The notes below the pieces were generated by a model. That model ran no database searches, was not told the DNA's origin, and worked only from the letters and a program-made list of their open reading frames with translations. From NCBI RefSeq assembly GCF_003217495.1, contig NZ_QJSW01000018.1:46273-110272 (forward strand): DNA of 64,000 bases, given 5' to 3'. Position 1 is the stretch's first letter; each line of letters starts with the position of its first letter. Shown here piece after piece: positions 25,601-33,845 of this stretch. The position numbers were made by a program, and so were the translations under genes. Source of the stretch: Paenibacillus barcinonensis (GTDB taxonomy: Bacteria > Bacillota > Bacilli > Paenibacillales > Paenibacillaceae).

Positions 25601-27099
25601 TGAACATTGAAGGTCAATCTGCAGCTCTATTATCCCTTGTCAAGCCAGTCAATGTCTATGACCACGCATTTGCCTCTAACAAAGTGGTATATCACGAGGT
25701 GTCCAAGAAAAGAACGGCGCAGCAATTAAAGGCCGAGTCAATTGTGGGAGGCTATTATGCCGTTCGCTCGAAGCAAGCGGGATCCTGGGTTGCTTTATCC
25801 AGGGCAAATCTTACGGGTGTACAAAAAGTGAAAGCGTCTGTCGCATCCAATGTAAGAGGAGGAACGATCTCCCTTCATGCGGATTCTCCTGATTCAAAAG
25901 CGCTTGCTGAGTGGAACGTACCTATTACGGAACCCGTGACCTATACAATGAGTAATGCTAACGTAACGGTGAAGGAACTAGGCTATGTTGATGTAGAAGC
26001 AGATGTGTCCACGATGATAAGCGGGGTTCATGACTTGTATCTTGTATTCCATGAACCGGATCTTCGGATCGACACTGTATCATTTAAAATTAAGGAACCA
26101 GGCCCTGATGCGGGAAGTCCGGGTTCGAGTTCTGGTACGAATTCGGGCTCACCAAGTGCAGCGGGATCGGGTCAGAACGGAACTACTGTGGGGTCTTCGG
26201 GGATTACAACCGAGCCGGGATCAACATCGAACATGGTAAAGGTTCAAAAGGCGGACGAGGTGGATCAGCTTAAAACGAGTAAAATTGGCACATTAGGTGT
26301 TCAAGTACTGGGAAGTCCATGGAATGTAATCGTTCAAGATCAGCGGGGCGGGCATGTCATTGCAGAACTGCCTGTCAACGACGGCGTTTCGGGCAGCGCA
26401 ACCACCATCGTTCATGTGAGTGATACAGGAAAGCTGACTTCGGTGCCCAGTGTGTTGACGTATGATGCAAACGGAGCTCGGGTGTGGAAGGTATTGATTT
26501 ATGAAGAAGGGACATATGTGGCTATTCAATCTGCACGCTCCTATGTTGACGTGGGGTCATCAGCCTGGTATGCAGCCGATATTGCAAAAGCGAGCAGCCT
26601 ACTGCTGTTAAACGGTGTATCGGATCGTCATATGCAGCCAGAGGGAACGACGACGACAGCACAAACGTTGATGGCTGCGTTAAATGTACTCGGAATTGAT
26701 GCTGGAGCAGCAAGTATAAATGAGAAATGGTTTGATCCCGTATTACGAGCCGTGGTTGAACATGGGCTCATGGAAAAAGGACAATATCTGCCCAATGCAC
26801 CGATGTCCAGAGAAGATATGGCTGCAGTCCTTGTTCAGGCGATGAAGTTGACACGTCTCGATGCAGAAATGTCGCAATCCGAGGTGGATTCATGGCTGAG
26901 CGGCTTCAAGGATAGGGACCAATTAAAGGCGGAGAACCGGACTGCCATGGCATTTGCTGTCCGTCTGGGAATATTTCAGGGTACACCGGATCAGCAGTTG
27001 GCACCACAGAGCAGCTTGACACGTGCACAGCTTGCGACCGTTCTGGTGCGCGTACACAAACGTATTGTGGAGAGCCTGCTCGTTGATCAAGCAAAGTAG
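22654..27099 (+). CDS. secreted glycoside hydrolase family 3 enzyme with C-terminal SLH-like repeats
   Basis: The 1481-aa exoprotein has a signal peptide (AITIITVISLTGWVWG, cleavage near YSASA-EE). The GH3 N-domain includes the GTKHYSVYN motif and the nucleophile segment YSSPDFNGDA. The GH3 C-domain (EGNDRSSLDMGEADYTL) is interrupted by a beta-rich insert at about residues 530-690. A Fn3-like domain follows (VEVTNTGDVATSEVVQ). After a Gly/Ser linker near residue 1170 come a beta segment and three degenerate SLH repeats (YVDVGSSAWYAADIAKAS), suggesting cell-surface attachment. The GTG start at 22654 lies 6 nt after GGGGGG. The sugar substrate cannot be read from the sequence. Confidence 0.88.
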   Translation: MGAWFKGKFRNKAITIITVISLTGWVWGEVPYSASAEEATNFHTQQGGVFDGMPLFDGVPEHLDAFVDAYFDYTGLEGPAVYVTGSRNHYTLTKGVNAGKIIPGALSAADNVQGVSTDFPALIGMGQSWNKELLSDIGNVMGKEKISKLKVKQGQSNIHGGSDPSLSVAFSVVSDMRINPLSGRFDEGFSEDPNMAGVLIDKMASGLSGIDEPDTADGFWMRAAVGTKHYSVYNAQWFRQTASNSAGARALFEYQTQAALPGFKSGSLAGTMTSFGRTNGIPNILSPLQLLANLDAKYGVYSSPDFNGDAIVSNANQMGNGYDDRYAVDRTHATVLMALAKANAGRPSGTTPADVTDLVTLVEQGEYGITKEDLIEAARPHVNQLVRLGIFNETDDQGIPKDYPFANSAKDVRTTAPDDYNQASHQEVALRAAQESIVLLKNNQVLPLKKGNQAAVSGMYADARFKTTYSVGTTPVLENAGESPLLSIIKLNGGDNVNYTSGAEVIELSSKSNQQRVTADVNAANADTAGAQLITTAEAQADEGSNASLFEVYDWGQSGESLKSLYNERWVTSPATNGAVVGNTDATSLNLTKNDWSLPEMIGNTSAIPPTLRMESNEDGSVSIVANGYRTGFSGDFTNWYYANGRLIEVDQENKLITAAAPLGNKEKPRNRTDAAKFEKRIVRKAGEEAAKRAMVDDYAIVFVGAVPRHSAGEGNDRSSLDMGEADYTLVERVSAAFAAEGKPTVVVVKSSFPVSMERIQDNPNISAIVYQPYGGQYDSYALAQVLYGDYAPSGRLTSTWYANMDALPAINSYVVPEGNASNLDMIDPRFTVDMTNADPIEARLTYMYTDAKVTYPFGYGLSYSNFTYKALNMPSTISGDEPFVASVEVTNTGDVATSEVVQIYARNNHSAYGAYVPKTKLAAFEKIYVEPGQTKKVQLQVNPRSLALWDVNRNDWIVEQGNYEFRMGSSAAQEDVKISGMVNIEGQSAALLSLVKPVNVYDHAFASNKVVYHEVSKKRTAQQLKAESIVGGYYAVRSKQAGSWVALSRANLTGVQKVKASVASNVRGGTISLHADSPDSKALAEWNVPITEPVTYTMSNANVTVKELGYVDVEADVSTMISGVHDLYLVFHEPDLRIDTVSFKIKEPGPDAGSPGSSSGTNSGSPSAAGSGQNGTTVGSSGITTEPGSTSNMVKVQKADEVDQLKTSKIGTLGVQVLGSPWNVIVQDQRGGHVIAELPVNDGVSGSATTIVHVSDTGKLTSVPSVLTYDANGARVWKVLIYEEGTYVAIQSARSYVDVGSSAWYAADIAKASSLLLLNGVSDRHMQPEGTTTTAQTLMAALNVLGIDAGAASINEKWFDPVLRAVVEHGLMEKGQYLPNAPMSREDMAAVLVQAMKLTRLDAEMSQSEVDSWLSGFKDRDQLKAENRTAMAFAVRLGIFQGTPDQQLAPQSSLTRAQLATVLVRVHKRIVESLLVDQAK

Positions 27100-27127
27100 T
27101 TCCCCGCACAAACGATATGCAATGTAT

Positions 27128-27169
27128 AACAAAGAACCAGGCCCTTTAACCATGGCCTGGTTCTTTGTT
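27128..27169. terminator. bidirectional terminator between GH3 and yesN-like genes
   Basis: AACAAAGAACCAGGCC (27128-27143) is perfectly complementary to GGCCTGGTTCTTTGTT (27154-27169), a 16-bp stem. The right arm lies inside the last codons of the convergent regulator gene, so that terminator overlaps coding sequence. Confidence 0.75.
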
Positions 27170-28735
27170 ATTGCGATTTACTTTGTGCTGTTTCCGATAT
27201 TCCTCGGGGGTTAAGCCGGTCATTTTTTTGAATACACGGAAAAAGTATTTGGGATTGTCGTAGCCGAGTTGCTTGGCGATGCGGTAGATTTTGTCGTCGG
27301 TGCTGGTGAGGGTGTGTTTGGCGTGTTCAATGCGCAGGCGGTTGATATAGTCGGTAAAGTTCTCGCCGTGCTTTTCTTTGAACAGGAAGCTGAGATAGCT
27401 CGGGTTCAGATAAAAGAGAGATGACACCCATTCCAGCGTTAAATCCTTCGCATAGTGGAGATCCATATATTGCTTGACGTTGTCGATGACCTGATCGGAG
27501 CGATAGGGATTGTATTCCTGCAGCAGCAGTGCTGTTCCTGACAGCACCTTGTCGATATACTGCCTTATGGCTTCGATATCAAACGAAATGTCCAGCACAG
27601 CTTCCAGACTGGAGGATGCATTCCCGTTGCCTGTGCCGATTCCGCCGCTGCTTTGCAAATATCGCTGCAGCAATCGTTTGGTCTCGGCGACGATATCCCG
27701 GCATTGTTCCTTCAGATGAGCGAGCAAAGCGTCAGGCTGCCGGATAAAAAAGGCGAAGAAATCAGCAACAAATTCTTTGACTTTGGACACGTTGCCGCTT
27801 TCGATGAAAAACAGTAGCTCATGTGAACGATTCCAGTGTAAAGAGGTTAGCGGTAAAGGCTCTTCTGCATAGATGTAACATTTGCCAAAGTCGGTAATGG
27901 AGCGTTGATCCAGTGCCAGGATGGTCTGATGATGTGCTTCCCGGATACGATTCACATCGGATATAGGCAGACTGACTCCAATACAGCATTCAGCAGCAGC
28001 GGCTTCTGCCAGAATATGTCCCGCATGTTCAATGGATCGTTCCCTTAGCTGCTCCGCAGCACAACCCTGATCATACATGAGCAGAAACACAAGATGCTCG
28101 GATTGGGGATGTGGGATGGCAAGACTTTGCGGGAACGAGGGCAACTGTCCGGCTGTGTAGGGTTCAGGACTATACATCGTCATGAAGACGAGATGATCGG
28201 CATCCAGAATGGCCTTGAATTCACGAGATCGGAACACAGGACGTTTCGCAGGTATGTGGGCGTTCAGCACCAGATGCAGAAAAGCCTGGTGATCAGTATC
28301 TATTCTCATTTGTTCCGTCTCTACAGTCAGCTGAACAACTTCCTGCTTCAGTGAGCGCTCCTGTTCGAGCGTATGAATAGCCTGCTGTAACGCATGTTGA
28401 ACCTCGTCCCGGCTAAAGGGTTTGAGCAAGTATTGGACCACTTTGGCCGAGATAGCCTCCTGCATATAATCAAAGTCGGTGTGCCCGCTAATGACGATGA
28501 GTTTGATATGTGGATACCTTTCGCTTACGGTCCGAATCAACCATTTTCCGTCCACCTCAGGCATACGCATATCTGTGAACACAATGTCAGGTCTGAAGGA
28601 TTCGATCAGCTCCAGCGCATCGGCTCCGTTATCAGCTTCGCCCAGCAATTGTAACGAATGTTCCGAGGTATCCAGTTTTTTTAACAGACCTTTACGAATC
28701 AACGGCTCGTCATCTACAACGATAAACGTATACAT
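27146..28735 (-). CDS. YesN-like response regulator (receiver plus AraC-type HTH)
   Basis: The 529-aa protein has an N-terminal receiver (FIVVDDEPLIRKGL, phosphoacceptor Asp in DIVFTDMRMPEVDG near residue 55, Lys in LLKPF), a long central region and a C-terminal AraC DNA-binding domain (about 430-525, VSSLFYLNPSYLSFLFKEK, then AKQLGYDNPKYFFRVFKKMTG). It is the partner of the YesM-like kinase encoded 17 bp upstream. The ATG at 28735 follows AGAGGTG. It is expected to activate the divergent sugar transporter operon, as YesMN-type pairs do. Confidence 0.9.
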   Translation of the reverse strand: MYTFIVVDDEPLIRKGLLKKLDTSEHSLQLLGEADNGADALELIESFRPDIVFTDMRMPEVDGKWLIRTVSERYPHIKLIVISGHTDFDYMQEAISAKVVQYLLKPFSRDEVQHALQQAIHTLEQERSLKQEVVQLTVETEQMRIDTDHQAFLHLVLNAHIPAKRPVFRSREFKAILDADHLVFMTMYSPEPYTAGQLPSFPQSLAIPHPQSEHLVFLLMYDQGCAAEQLRERSIEHAGHILAEAAAAECCIGVSLPISDVNRIREAHHQTILALDQRSITDFGKCYIYAEEPLPLTSLHWNRSHELLFFIESGNVSKVKEFVADFFAFFIRQPDALLAHLKEQCRDIVAETKRLLQRYLQSSGGIGTGNGNASSSLEAVLDISFDIEAIRQYIDKVLSGTALLLQEYNPYRSDQVIDNVKQYMDLHYAKDLTLEWVSSLFYLNPSYLSFLFKEKHGENFTDYINRLRIEHAKHTLTSTDDKIYRIAKQLGYDNPKYFFRVFKKMTGLTPEEYRKQHKVNRNNKEPGHG

Positions 28736-28752
28736 AAGCGGCACCTCTACTC

Positions 28753-30549
28753 TCAAAGACTTGGAATTTCGACGGTAATCCGTGTACCCTGATGCACTTC
28801 GCTTTGGAAGGTCAGTCCGTACCTGTCACCATAATACAGAACAATTCGTGAATGCACGTTTTTAATGCCAATGCTCTGCTTGAGCCTTTGACCGACAGAA
28901 ATGAATTCAGGCGGCTGTGACAACAACTGCCTTAGCTCATTCACCTGTTCGGGTGACATGCCTACGCCATCATCGCATACTTCGAAAATAATTCGTTCTT
29001 CTTGAAGCTTGCCAGTAATGGTGATGGAGCCTTTTCCACGTTTATTCTCCAATCCGTGATAGATGGCATTTTCTACGAGCGGCTGCAGGAGCAGCTTCAG
29101 CATATGGCAGCTTCTAACCTCAGGGTCCACAAGCAGCTTGAAGCTGATCTTGTCACCATATCTGATCTGCTGGATGGCCATATAATTTTCCACATGCTGA
29201 AGCTCCTCGCTGACGGTTACGCGTTCACTGTCGGTTTTGATGCTATAACGGAACATGTCACCCAGTGATTTGGTCATCACCACAATACTCTCCACTTCCT
29301 CAATCTCTGCGATGCTGTTGATCGACTCAAGTGTGTTGTACAGAAAGTGAGAGTTAATCTGTGCCTCCAGTGCTTTCATCTGTGAATCGAGTGTCAAAAT
29401 TTTGTTCTGATAGCTCTCTCGAATGTGGGTATCAATCTGTTTCATCATTTTGTCGAATTCGTGATACAGTATTCCGATCTCGTCAATCTGCTTGCTTCTT
29501 TTGGGTTTGATCTTCACAAAGGGGTGAGATTTGGTTTTGCGCATCATTTTGGTTAATTCGATAATCGGTTTGGTAATCAGATTTGATAAGAAAAAGGAAA
29601 GCAACAGGAAAATGACAGCACAGCTTACGGCGATGTATAACAGCAGCTTCTGTGAGATGTTGTACTGCTCGTACAGTCGTTCCAATGAAATGTTCGCAAT
29701 GACATTCCAGGGATGTCCGGGTACTTTTTGCATGACGGTCATGATTTTATCCTGAATGACTTTATACTGTGAATTGCTGTTAACATGCTCCATGGCTGAT
29801 ACAAGATTGGCGGCAAGCGGTTGTCCGATCGGTTGTCCATCGGTGGAGTACAGAATTTTCCCTTGATCATCCGCCAAATACAGGTTCGATAGGCTGGGAG
29901 CAGGATTGCGTTTCAATCCATCAAAAATATTCATGCTGCAATCCAGCATAAATACCCCGAGAAACTCGTGATTGTTCGGGTCATAGAGAGCCCTTGAAAA
30001 ACCGATGGACTGCTTGGCATTAATGATGTAGGGTTTAACCCCGACCTCGCCCACATATAAATCGCCTTTACGCTGAATGGTGTCCAGGTACCATTGATCA
30101 TGAAGAGCAATGTAATCGAGACGCAGATCCGTGCCGCTACTTCCATAACTAATCCATTTTCCATCCGGTGTGAACAGATACAGTCCATTAATATAATTGT
30201 ATCCGAGCAAAATATTTTCAAAAATAAGCTTCAGCTTGCTGCGTATCATAAAAATGTCGTACTGATCATTCGTATTGTTCAGCTTCAATAATTCGTCGCT
30301 TACTGTACTGTAAGCGGTTGCATTGGAAGACTGCTGAAGCAGCGTGACCGAGATTCGGTCGATGTTCTGCAGAATTTCCTCCATGCTTTTGACCGAGTTG
30401 CCGATCGTTGTGGATGTTACCAGTGAAGTCTGTTCGTTGACCAGCTTGGTATAACTCTGGTAGGAACTGACGGATACCACAATAATAGGCACAATGGATA
30501 CAAGAACGAGGACCAGAAACAATTTGGTTTTGATGTTGAACAGAATCAT
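28753..30549 (-). CDS. YesM-like sensor histidine kinase
   Basis: The 598-aa membrane sensor has a TM helix at about 8-30 (LFLVLVLVSIVPIIVVSVSS), an extracytoplasmic dCache-like domain (about 35-285), a second TM (LLLYIAVSCAVIFLLLSFFL), HAMP, and a His_kinase module with the phosphoaccepting His in NSHFLYNTLESI. An HATPase follows (LLQPLVENAIYHGLENK, DDGVGM). AGGGGGAG precedes the ATG at 30549. A further 43 codons upstream would run into the divergent gene and lack a ribosome binding site. Extracellular sugar or its binding protein is the likely signal. Confidence 0.9.
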   Translation of the reverse strand: MILFNIKTKLFLVLVLVSIVPIIVVSVSSYQSYTKLVNEQTSLVTSTTIGNSVKSMEEILQNIDRISVTLLQQSSNATAYSTVSDELLKLNNTNDQYDIFMIRSKLKLIFENILLGYNYINGLYLFTPDGKWISYGSSGTDLRLDYIALHDQWYLDTIQRKGDLYVGEVGVKPYIINAKQSIGFSRALYDPNNHEFLGVFMLDCSMNIFDGLKRNPAPSLSNLYLADDQGKILYSTDGQPIGQPLAANLVSAMEHVNSNSQYKVIQDKIMTVMQKVPGHPWNVIANISLERLYEQYNISQKLLLYIAVSCAVIFLLLSFFLSNLITKPIIELTKMMRKTKSHPFVKIKPKRSKQIDEIGILYHEFDKMMKQIDTHIRESYQNKILTLDSQMKALEAQINSHFLYNTLESINSIAEIEEVESIVVMTKSLGDMFRYSIKTDSERVTVSEELQHVENYMAIQQIRYGDKISFKLLVDPEVRSCHMLKLLLQPLVENAIYHGLENKRGKGSITITGKLQEERIIFEVCDDGVGMSPEQVNELRQLLSQPPEFISVGQRLKQSIGIKNVHSRIVLYYGDRYGLTFQSEVHQGTRITVEIPSL

Positions 30550-30679
30550 ACGTGCTCCCCCTGAGAATGTCAAATCTAAAAATAGTGCACCAAACAAGCT
30601 AAAGTAAATGTACTGACGCCCACCGTATGATGATAATGTGCACAAAGCAAGAATAAACATGAATCGGGGGAATGACAAG

Positions 30680-32011
30680 ATGAAAAATAGAAAACGGCTG
30701 TGGGCATTGACTTTGGTGCTGCTGATGACATTTCTGAGCGCATGCAGTTCTTCGGGTCAAGAGCAGAGCAACGCCGACAATAATGGCGGAGGAAATAATG
30801 ATTCCGCCAAGCCGATCACGTTAACGATGATGCTCTCGGGAAATAAAGCCTCCGAGGGGGAAGACTTTGATCTTGAAACACTGCCCCGTCTGGTTAAAGA
30901 AAAATTTCCGAACATCACATTAGAGGTGCAGAAGCTTCCGGATGATCAGTACAATACCTCAGTACGGACGAAGCTGGCTGCCGGGCAGGGACCGGATATT
31001 TTCTGGATATTCCCTAAAAATGCGGCCGGCGGAGTTATTGATTTTGCCAAGGCCGGTTTTGCTGCAGATTTATCAGACCTCAAGTTCTGGGACAACATCA
31101 GTGAAGGTGCCAAAAATGATATGTCCTTCGAGGGCAAGCCGTATGGAGTCGCGAGAGGACTGGATTTTCTAGGCGTGTATTACAACAAGGAACTGCTGCA
31201 GCAAGCGGGTTATTCCGAATTTCCGAAAGACTGGTCTTCCTTCCTGGAGCTGTGCCAGAAGCTGAAGGATGCGGGAATTACGCCGATTGCGATGGGCGAC
31301 AAGGACCCTTGGGTGATCCAGTTCGGAATGTACCAGATCGCCGCCAATATGGTGTACCCGAACGATATGGATTTTGATGTGAAGCTGCAAAAAGGAGAGA
31401 CCTCACTGACTGATGCAAAGTGGGTGCAAACGATCTCCAAATATAAAGAGCTGTATGACAAGAACTATGTGGTGAAAAATTCATTGGGTATTGGAAGTGC
31501 TCAATCTGCACAGCTATTCATCGACGGAAAAGCAGCGATGACCTTCACTGGCACTTGGGACTATGCTTCAATGACTTCCAAAGGTGCGGCTGACTTCACT
31601 CGTGGTTTCGCATCCCTTCCTGGCAATGATGCCGGCAAGCCAGTGTATGTATCTGCTGCAACATCAGCGGGTTATGCACTCAATGCCAAATCAGCTAATC
31701 TGGATGCAGCGAAGCAGGTGCTGAATTATTTGTTTGACGGACAATCCGAGCTATTCAAGGCGTTTGTGGCCTCTAACAGTTCAATTAATGTGTACAAAGG
31801 CGTGACGCTGGAAAATGAATTGTTCAAGGAAGTCAATGATAACTATCAGCAAACGGGCAATTCGGTCTATTTCAGCAATCAGATGTGGCCTGCTGGCGTG
31901 TCGGATGTGATGCAAGCCAAGTTTGCAGAGATTATCGCCGGACAGAAGACAACTCCTGAGCAGGTAGCTGACGCTATGGAAAGCAAATTCAGAGAGCTGT
32001 GGAAAAACTAG
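30680..32011 (+). CDS. extracellular sugar-binding lipoprotein of a CUT1 ABC transporter
   Basis: The 443-aa lipoprotein has a signal peptide with lipobox LSACSS (Cys near 22) and a family 1 solute-binding fold: TLTMMLSGNKASEGEDF, GPDIFWIF, YGVARGLDFLGVYYNKELL, FIDGKAAMTFTGTWD. It captures a sugar or oligosaccharide outside the membrane. A CGGGGGAATG site precedes ATG 30680. It heads the operon with two permeases and a glycosidase, divergent from the yesMN-like pair. The 130-bp gap should hold both promoters. Confidence 0.9.
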   Translation: MKNRKRLWALTLVLLMTFLSACSSSGQEQSNADNNGGGNNDSAKPITLTMMLSGNKASEGEDFDLETLPRLVKEKFPNITLEVQKLPDDQYNTSVRTKLAAGQGPDIFWIFPKNAAGGVIDFAKAGFAADLSDLKFWDNISEGAKNDMSFEGKPYGVARGLDFLGVYYNKELLQQAGYSEFPKDWSSFLELCQKLKDAGITPIAMGDKDPWVIQFGMYQIAANMVYPNDMDFDVKLQKGETSLTDAKWVQTISKYKELYDKNYVVKNSLGIGSAQSAQLFIDGKAAMTFTGTWDYASMTSKGAADFTRGFASLPGNDAGKPVYVSAATSAGYALNAKSANLDAAKQVLNYLFDGQSELFKAFVASNSSINVYKGVTLENELFKEVNDNYQQTGNSVYFSNQMWPAGVSDVMQAKFAEIIAGQKTTPEQVADAMESKFRELWKN

Positions 32012-32119
32012 CTTCAGCAAGCTTTGAAAATGAGATTCAAGAGACATGATCGGTTGCACGGGGAAGGGGGCTTGAAACCGCTTCCCTGGCTTCGGTCTTT
32101 TTGGAAAGGATGGAGCAAG

Positions 32120-32998
32120 ATGAACTCAACCGTTATGAAAAAGTCCATGTACTGGTTCGCGGTACCCGCATTACTCTTTTACCTCACCTTCTGGATTTTC
32201 CCGATCCTGCGGTTATTTCAGTACAGCATAACGGACTACAATGGCTATGCTCAGGCTTACAGTTATATCGGGCTGGATAATTACAAGGAGCTGTTTCGCG
32301 GTGATATTCTCGGTGTATCTCTCAAAAACACATTGATCTATACATTGGTTACTGTAATTGCAGGCAATATTATCGGTCTGGCCATGGCTTTGCTATTAAA
32401 TATGAAAATTAGAGGAACTGGAATCTACCGTTCTTTGGCCTACATTCCTACGTTATTCAGTGCAATCGTTGTGGGCTTTCTCTGGAGTTATGTATATATG
32501 CCGGATTACGGGCTGATTTCTTCCTTTCTGGATAAACTGGGCATTGCAAATGAACTTAATTTTCTAGGTGATTATTCAACCGCACTTTATTCAATCATTC
32601 TGGTGGAAATCTGGAAAACGATTGGCACAACGATGATTATTTTTCTCGCGGGTCTGCAAACGGTTCCGAATGATCTGCTGGAGGCTGGACGGATTGATGG
32701 GTGTGGTCCATGGCGGCTGCTACGGCATGTGAAGATTCCTCTGTTGGCTACAGCCATTACCATTAATGTAACGCTCAGTCTGATCAATGGGCTCAAGGCA
32801 TTTGACTTCCCGTTTATTATGACCAACGGCGGGCCAGGTACAGCTACGAATACGTTAATCTTTTCAATCTATAAAATGGCATTTACCGAGCAGCTTTTTG
32901 GCAAGGCCTCTGCTCTGGGTGTCATATCGTTTGCCGTGATCATTATTATTACAGCGGTGTTTGTACTGAAGATGAACAAGCGGGAGGTGTCGGCATGA
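32120..32998 (+). CDS. sugar ABC transporter permease (MalF/UgpA type)
   Basis: The 292-aa protein has six predicted TM helices and the EAA loop EAGRIDGCGPWRLLRHVKIPLL, which docks with the ATPase. The ATG at 32120 follows GGAAAGGATGGAG. Another 32 codons upstream are unlike any permease N-terminus. It overlaps the next permease by ATGA. No ATP-binding protein is encoded here, so a shared MsmX-type ATPase is expected. Confidence 0.92.
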   Translation: MNSTVMKKSMYWFAVPALLFYLTFWIFPILRLFQYSITDYNGYAQAYSYIGLDNYKELFRGDILGVSLKNTLIYTLVTVIAGNIIGLAMALLLNMKIRGTGIYRSLAYIPTLFSAIVVGFLWSYVYMPDYGLISSFLDKLGIANELNFLGDYSTALYSIILVEIWKTIGTTMIIFLAGLQTVPNDLLEAGRIDGCGPWRLLRHVKIPLLATAITINVTLSLINGLKAFDFPFIMTNGGPGTATNTLIFSIYKMAFTEQLFGKASALGVISFAVIIIITAVFVLKMNKREVSA

Positions 32999-33831
32999 TG
33001 CTTCGTCGATGGATGGGAAAAGGCTTTGCGCAGCTGGCGGTCATACTGATTATGACGCTGAATCTGATTCCGCTTATCATTGCCTTTTCAACTTCGCTGC
33101 GTGATCCGAAAGACAATACGAACCCGTTAGTTCTGTTTCAAGGTGTATCTCTGGCAAGTTACAAGGCCGCCTTTGAGCGCATGCATTTTCCGGAAGCGCT
33201 CTGGAACAGCATCGTACTCACCGGGGTATCCGTCATCTTTGTTGTTCTGTTCGCGGCAATGGCATCGTATCCGATGGCCCGGTTGAAAACAAGGCTCAGC
33301 AAATTTATGTATTTGTTTTTCCTGTCGGGTCTGGTCGTGCCTGCACAGATGGTGCTCATCCCCATCGTACAGATGATTAATGCATTGCATATTCCGACCA
33401 ATCAATATACACCTATCTTTATGTTTATTACCTGTAGCTTGCCGTTCTCTACGTTCCTGTACACGGGCTTTATTCGCAGTGGTGTGCCTGAAGAAGTAGA
33501 GGAGGCTGCTCATATTGATGGCGCAGGACTCTTCCAGCGGTTCTGGACGGTTGTGTTTCCACTGCTTATTCCAGTGACAGTTTCGGTTATTATTACGCAG
33601 GGTGTATGGATTTGGAACGATTACTTTTTTAATATGATCTTTATTTCGGGGGCGGGGGATTCCCCTCTACCTTTGGCCATGCTTGGCTTTTTGGGGGATC
33701 AGCAAAATCCAACCCAATGGAATGTGCTGTTTGCAGCCTGTTTCCTGTGTGCGTTGCCACTGCTGCTGGTGTTTTTATTTTTACAAAAATACTTTGTTGG
33801 CGGTATGACGGTTGGCGCTGTTAAAGGCTAA
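32995..33831 (+). CDS. sugar ABC transporter permease (MalG/UgpE type)
   Basis: The 278-aa protein has six TM helices, with the EAA loop EVEEAAHIDGAGLFQRFWTVVFPLL and the typical ending QKYFVGGMTVGAVKG. It pairs with the upstream permease to form the channel. Start overlaps the upstream stop (ATGATG). An ATG three bases later is equally possible. Confidence 0.92.
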   Translation: MMLRRWMGKGFAQLAVILIMTLNLIPLIIAFSTSLRDPKDNTNPLVLFQGVSLASYKAAFERMHFPEALWNSIVLTGVSVIFVVLFAAMASYPMARLKTRLSKFMYLFFLSGLVVPAQMVLIPIVQMINALHIPTNQYTPIFMFITCSLPFSTFLYTGFIRSGVPEEVEEAAHIDGAGLFQRFWTVVFPLLIPVTVSVIITQGVWIWNDYFFNMIFISGAGDSPLPLAMLGFLGDQQNPTQWNVLFAACFLCALPLLLVFLFLQKYFVGGMTVGAVKG

Positions 33832-33845
33832 GGAGGAGACCTGAT

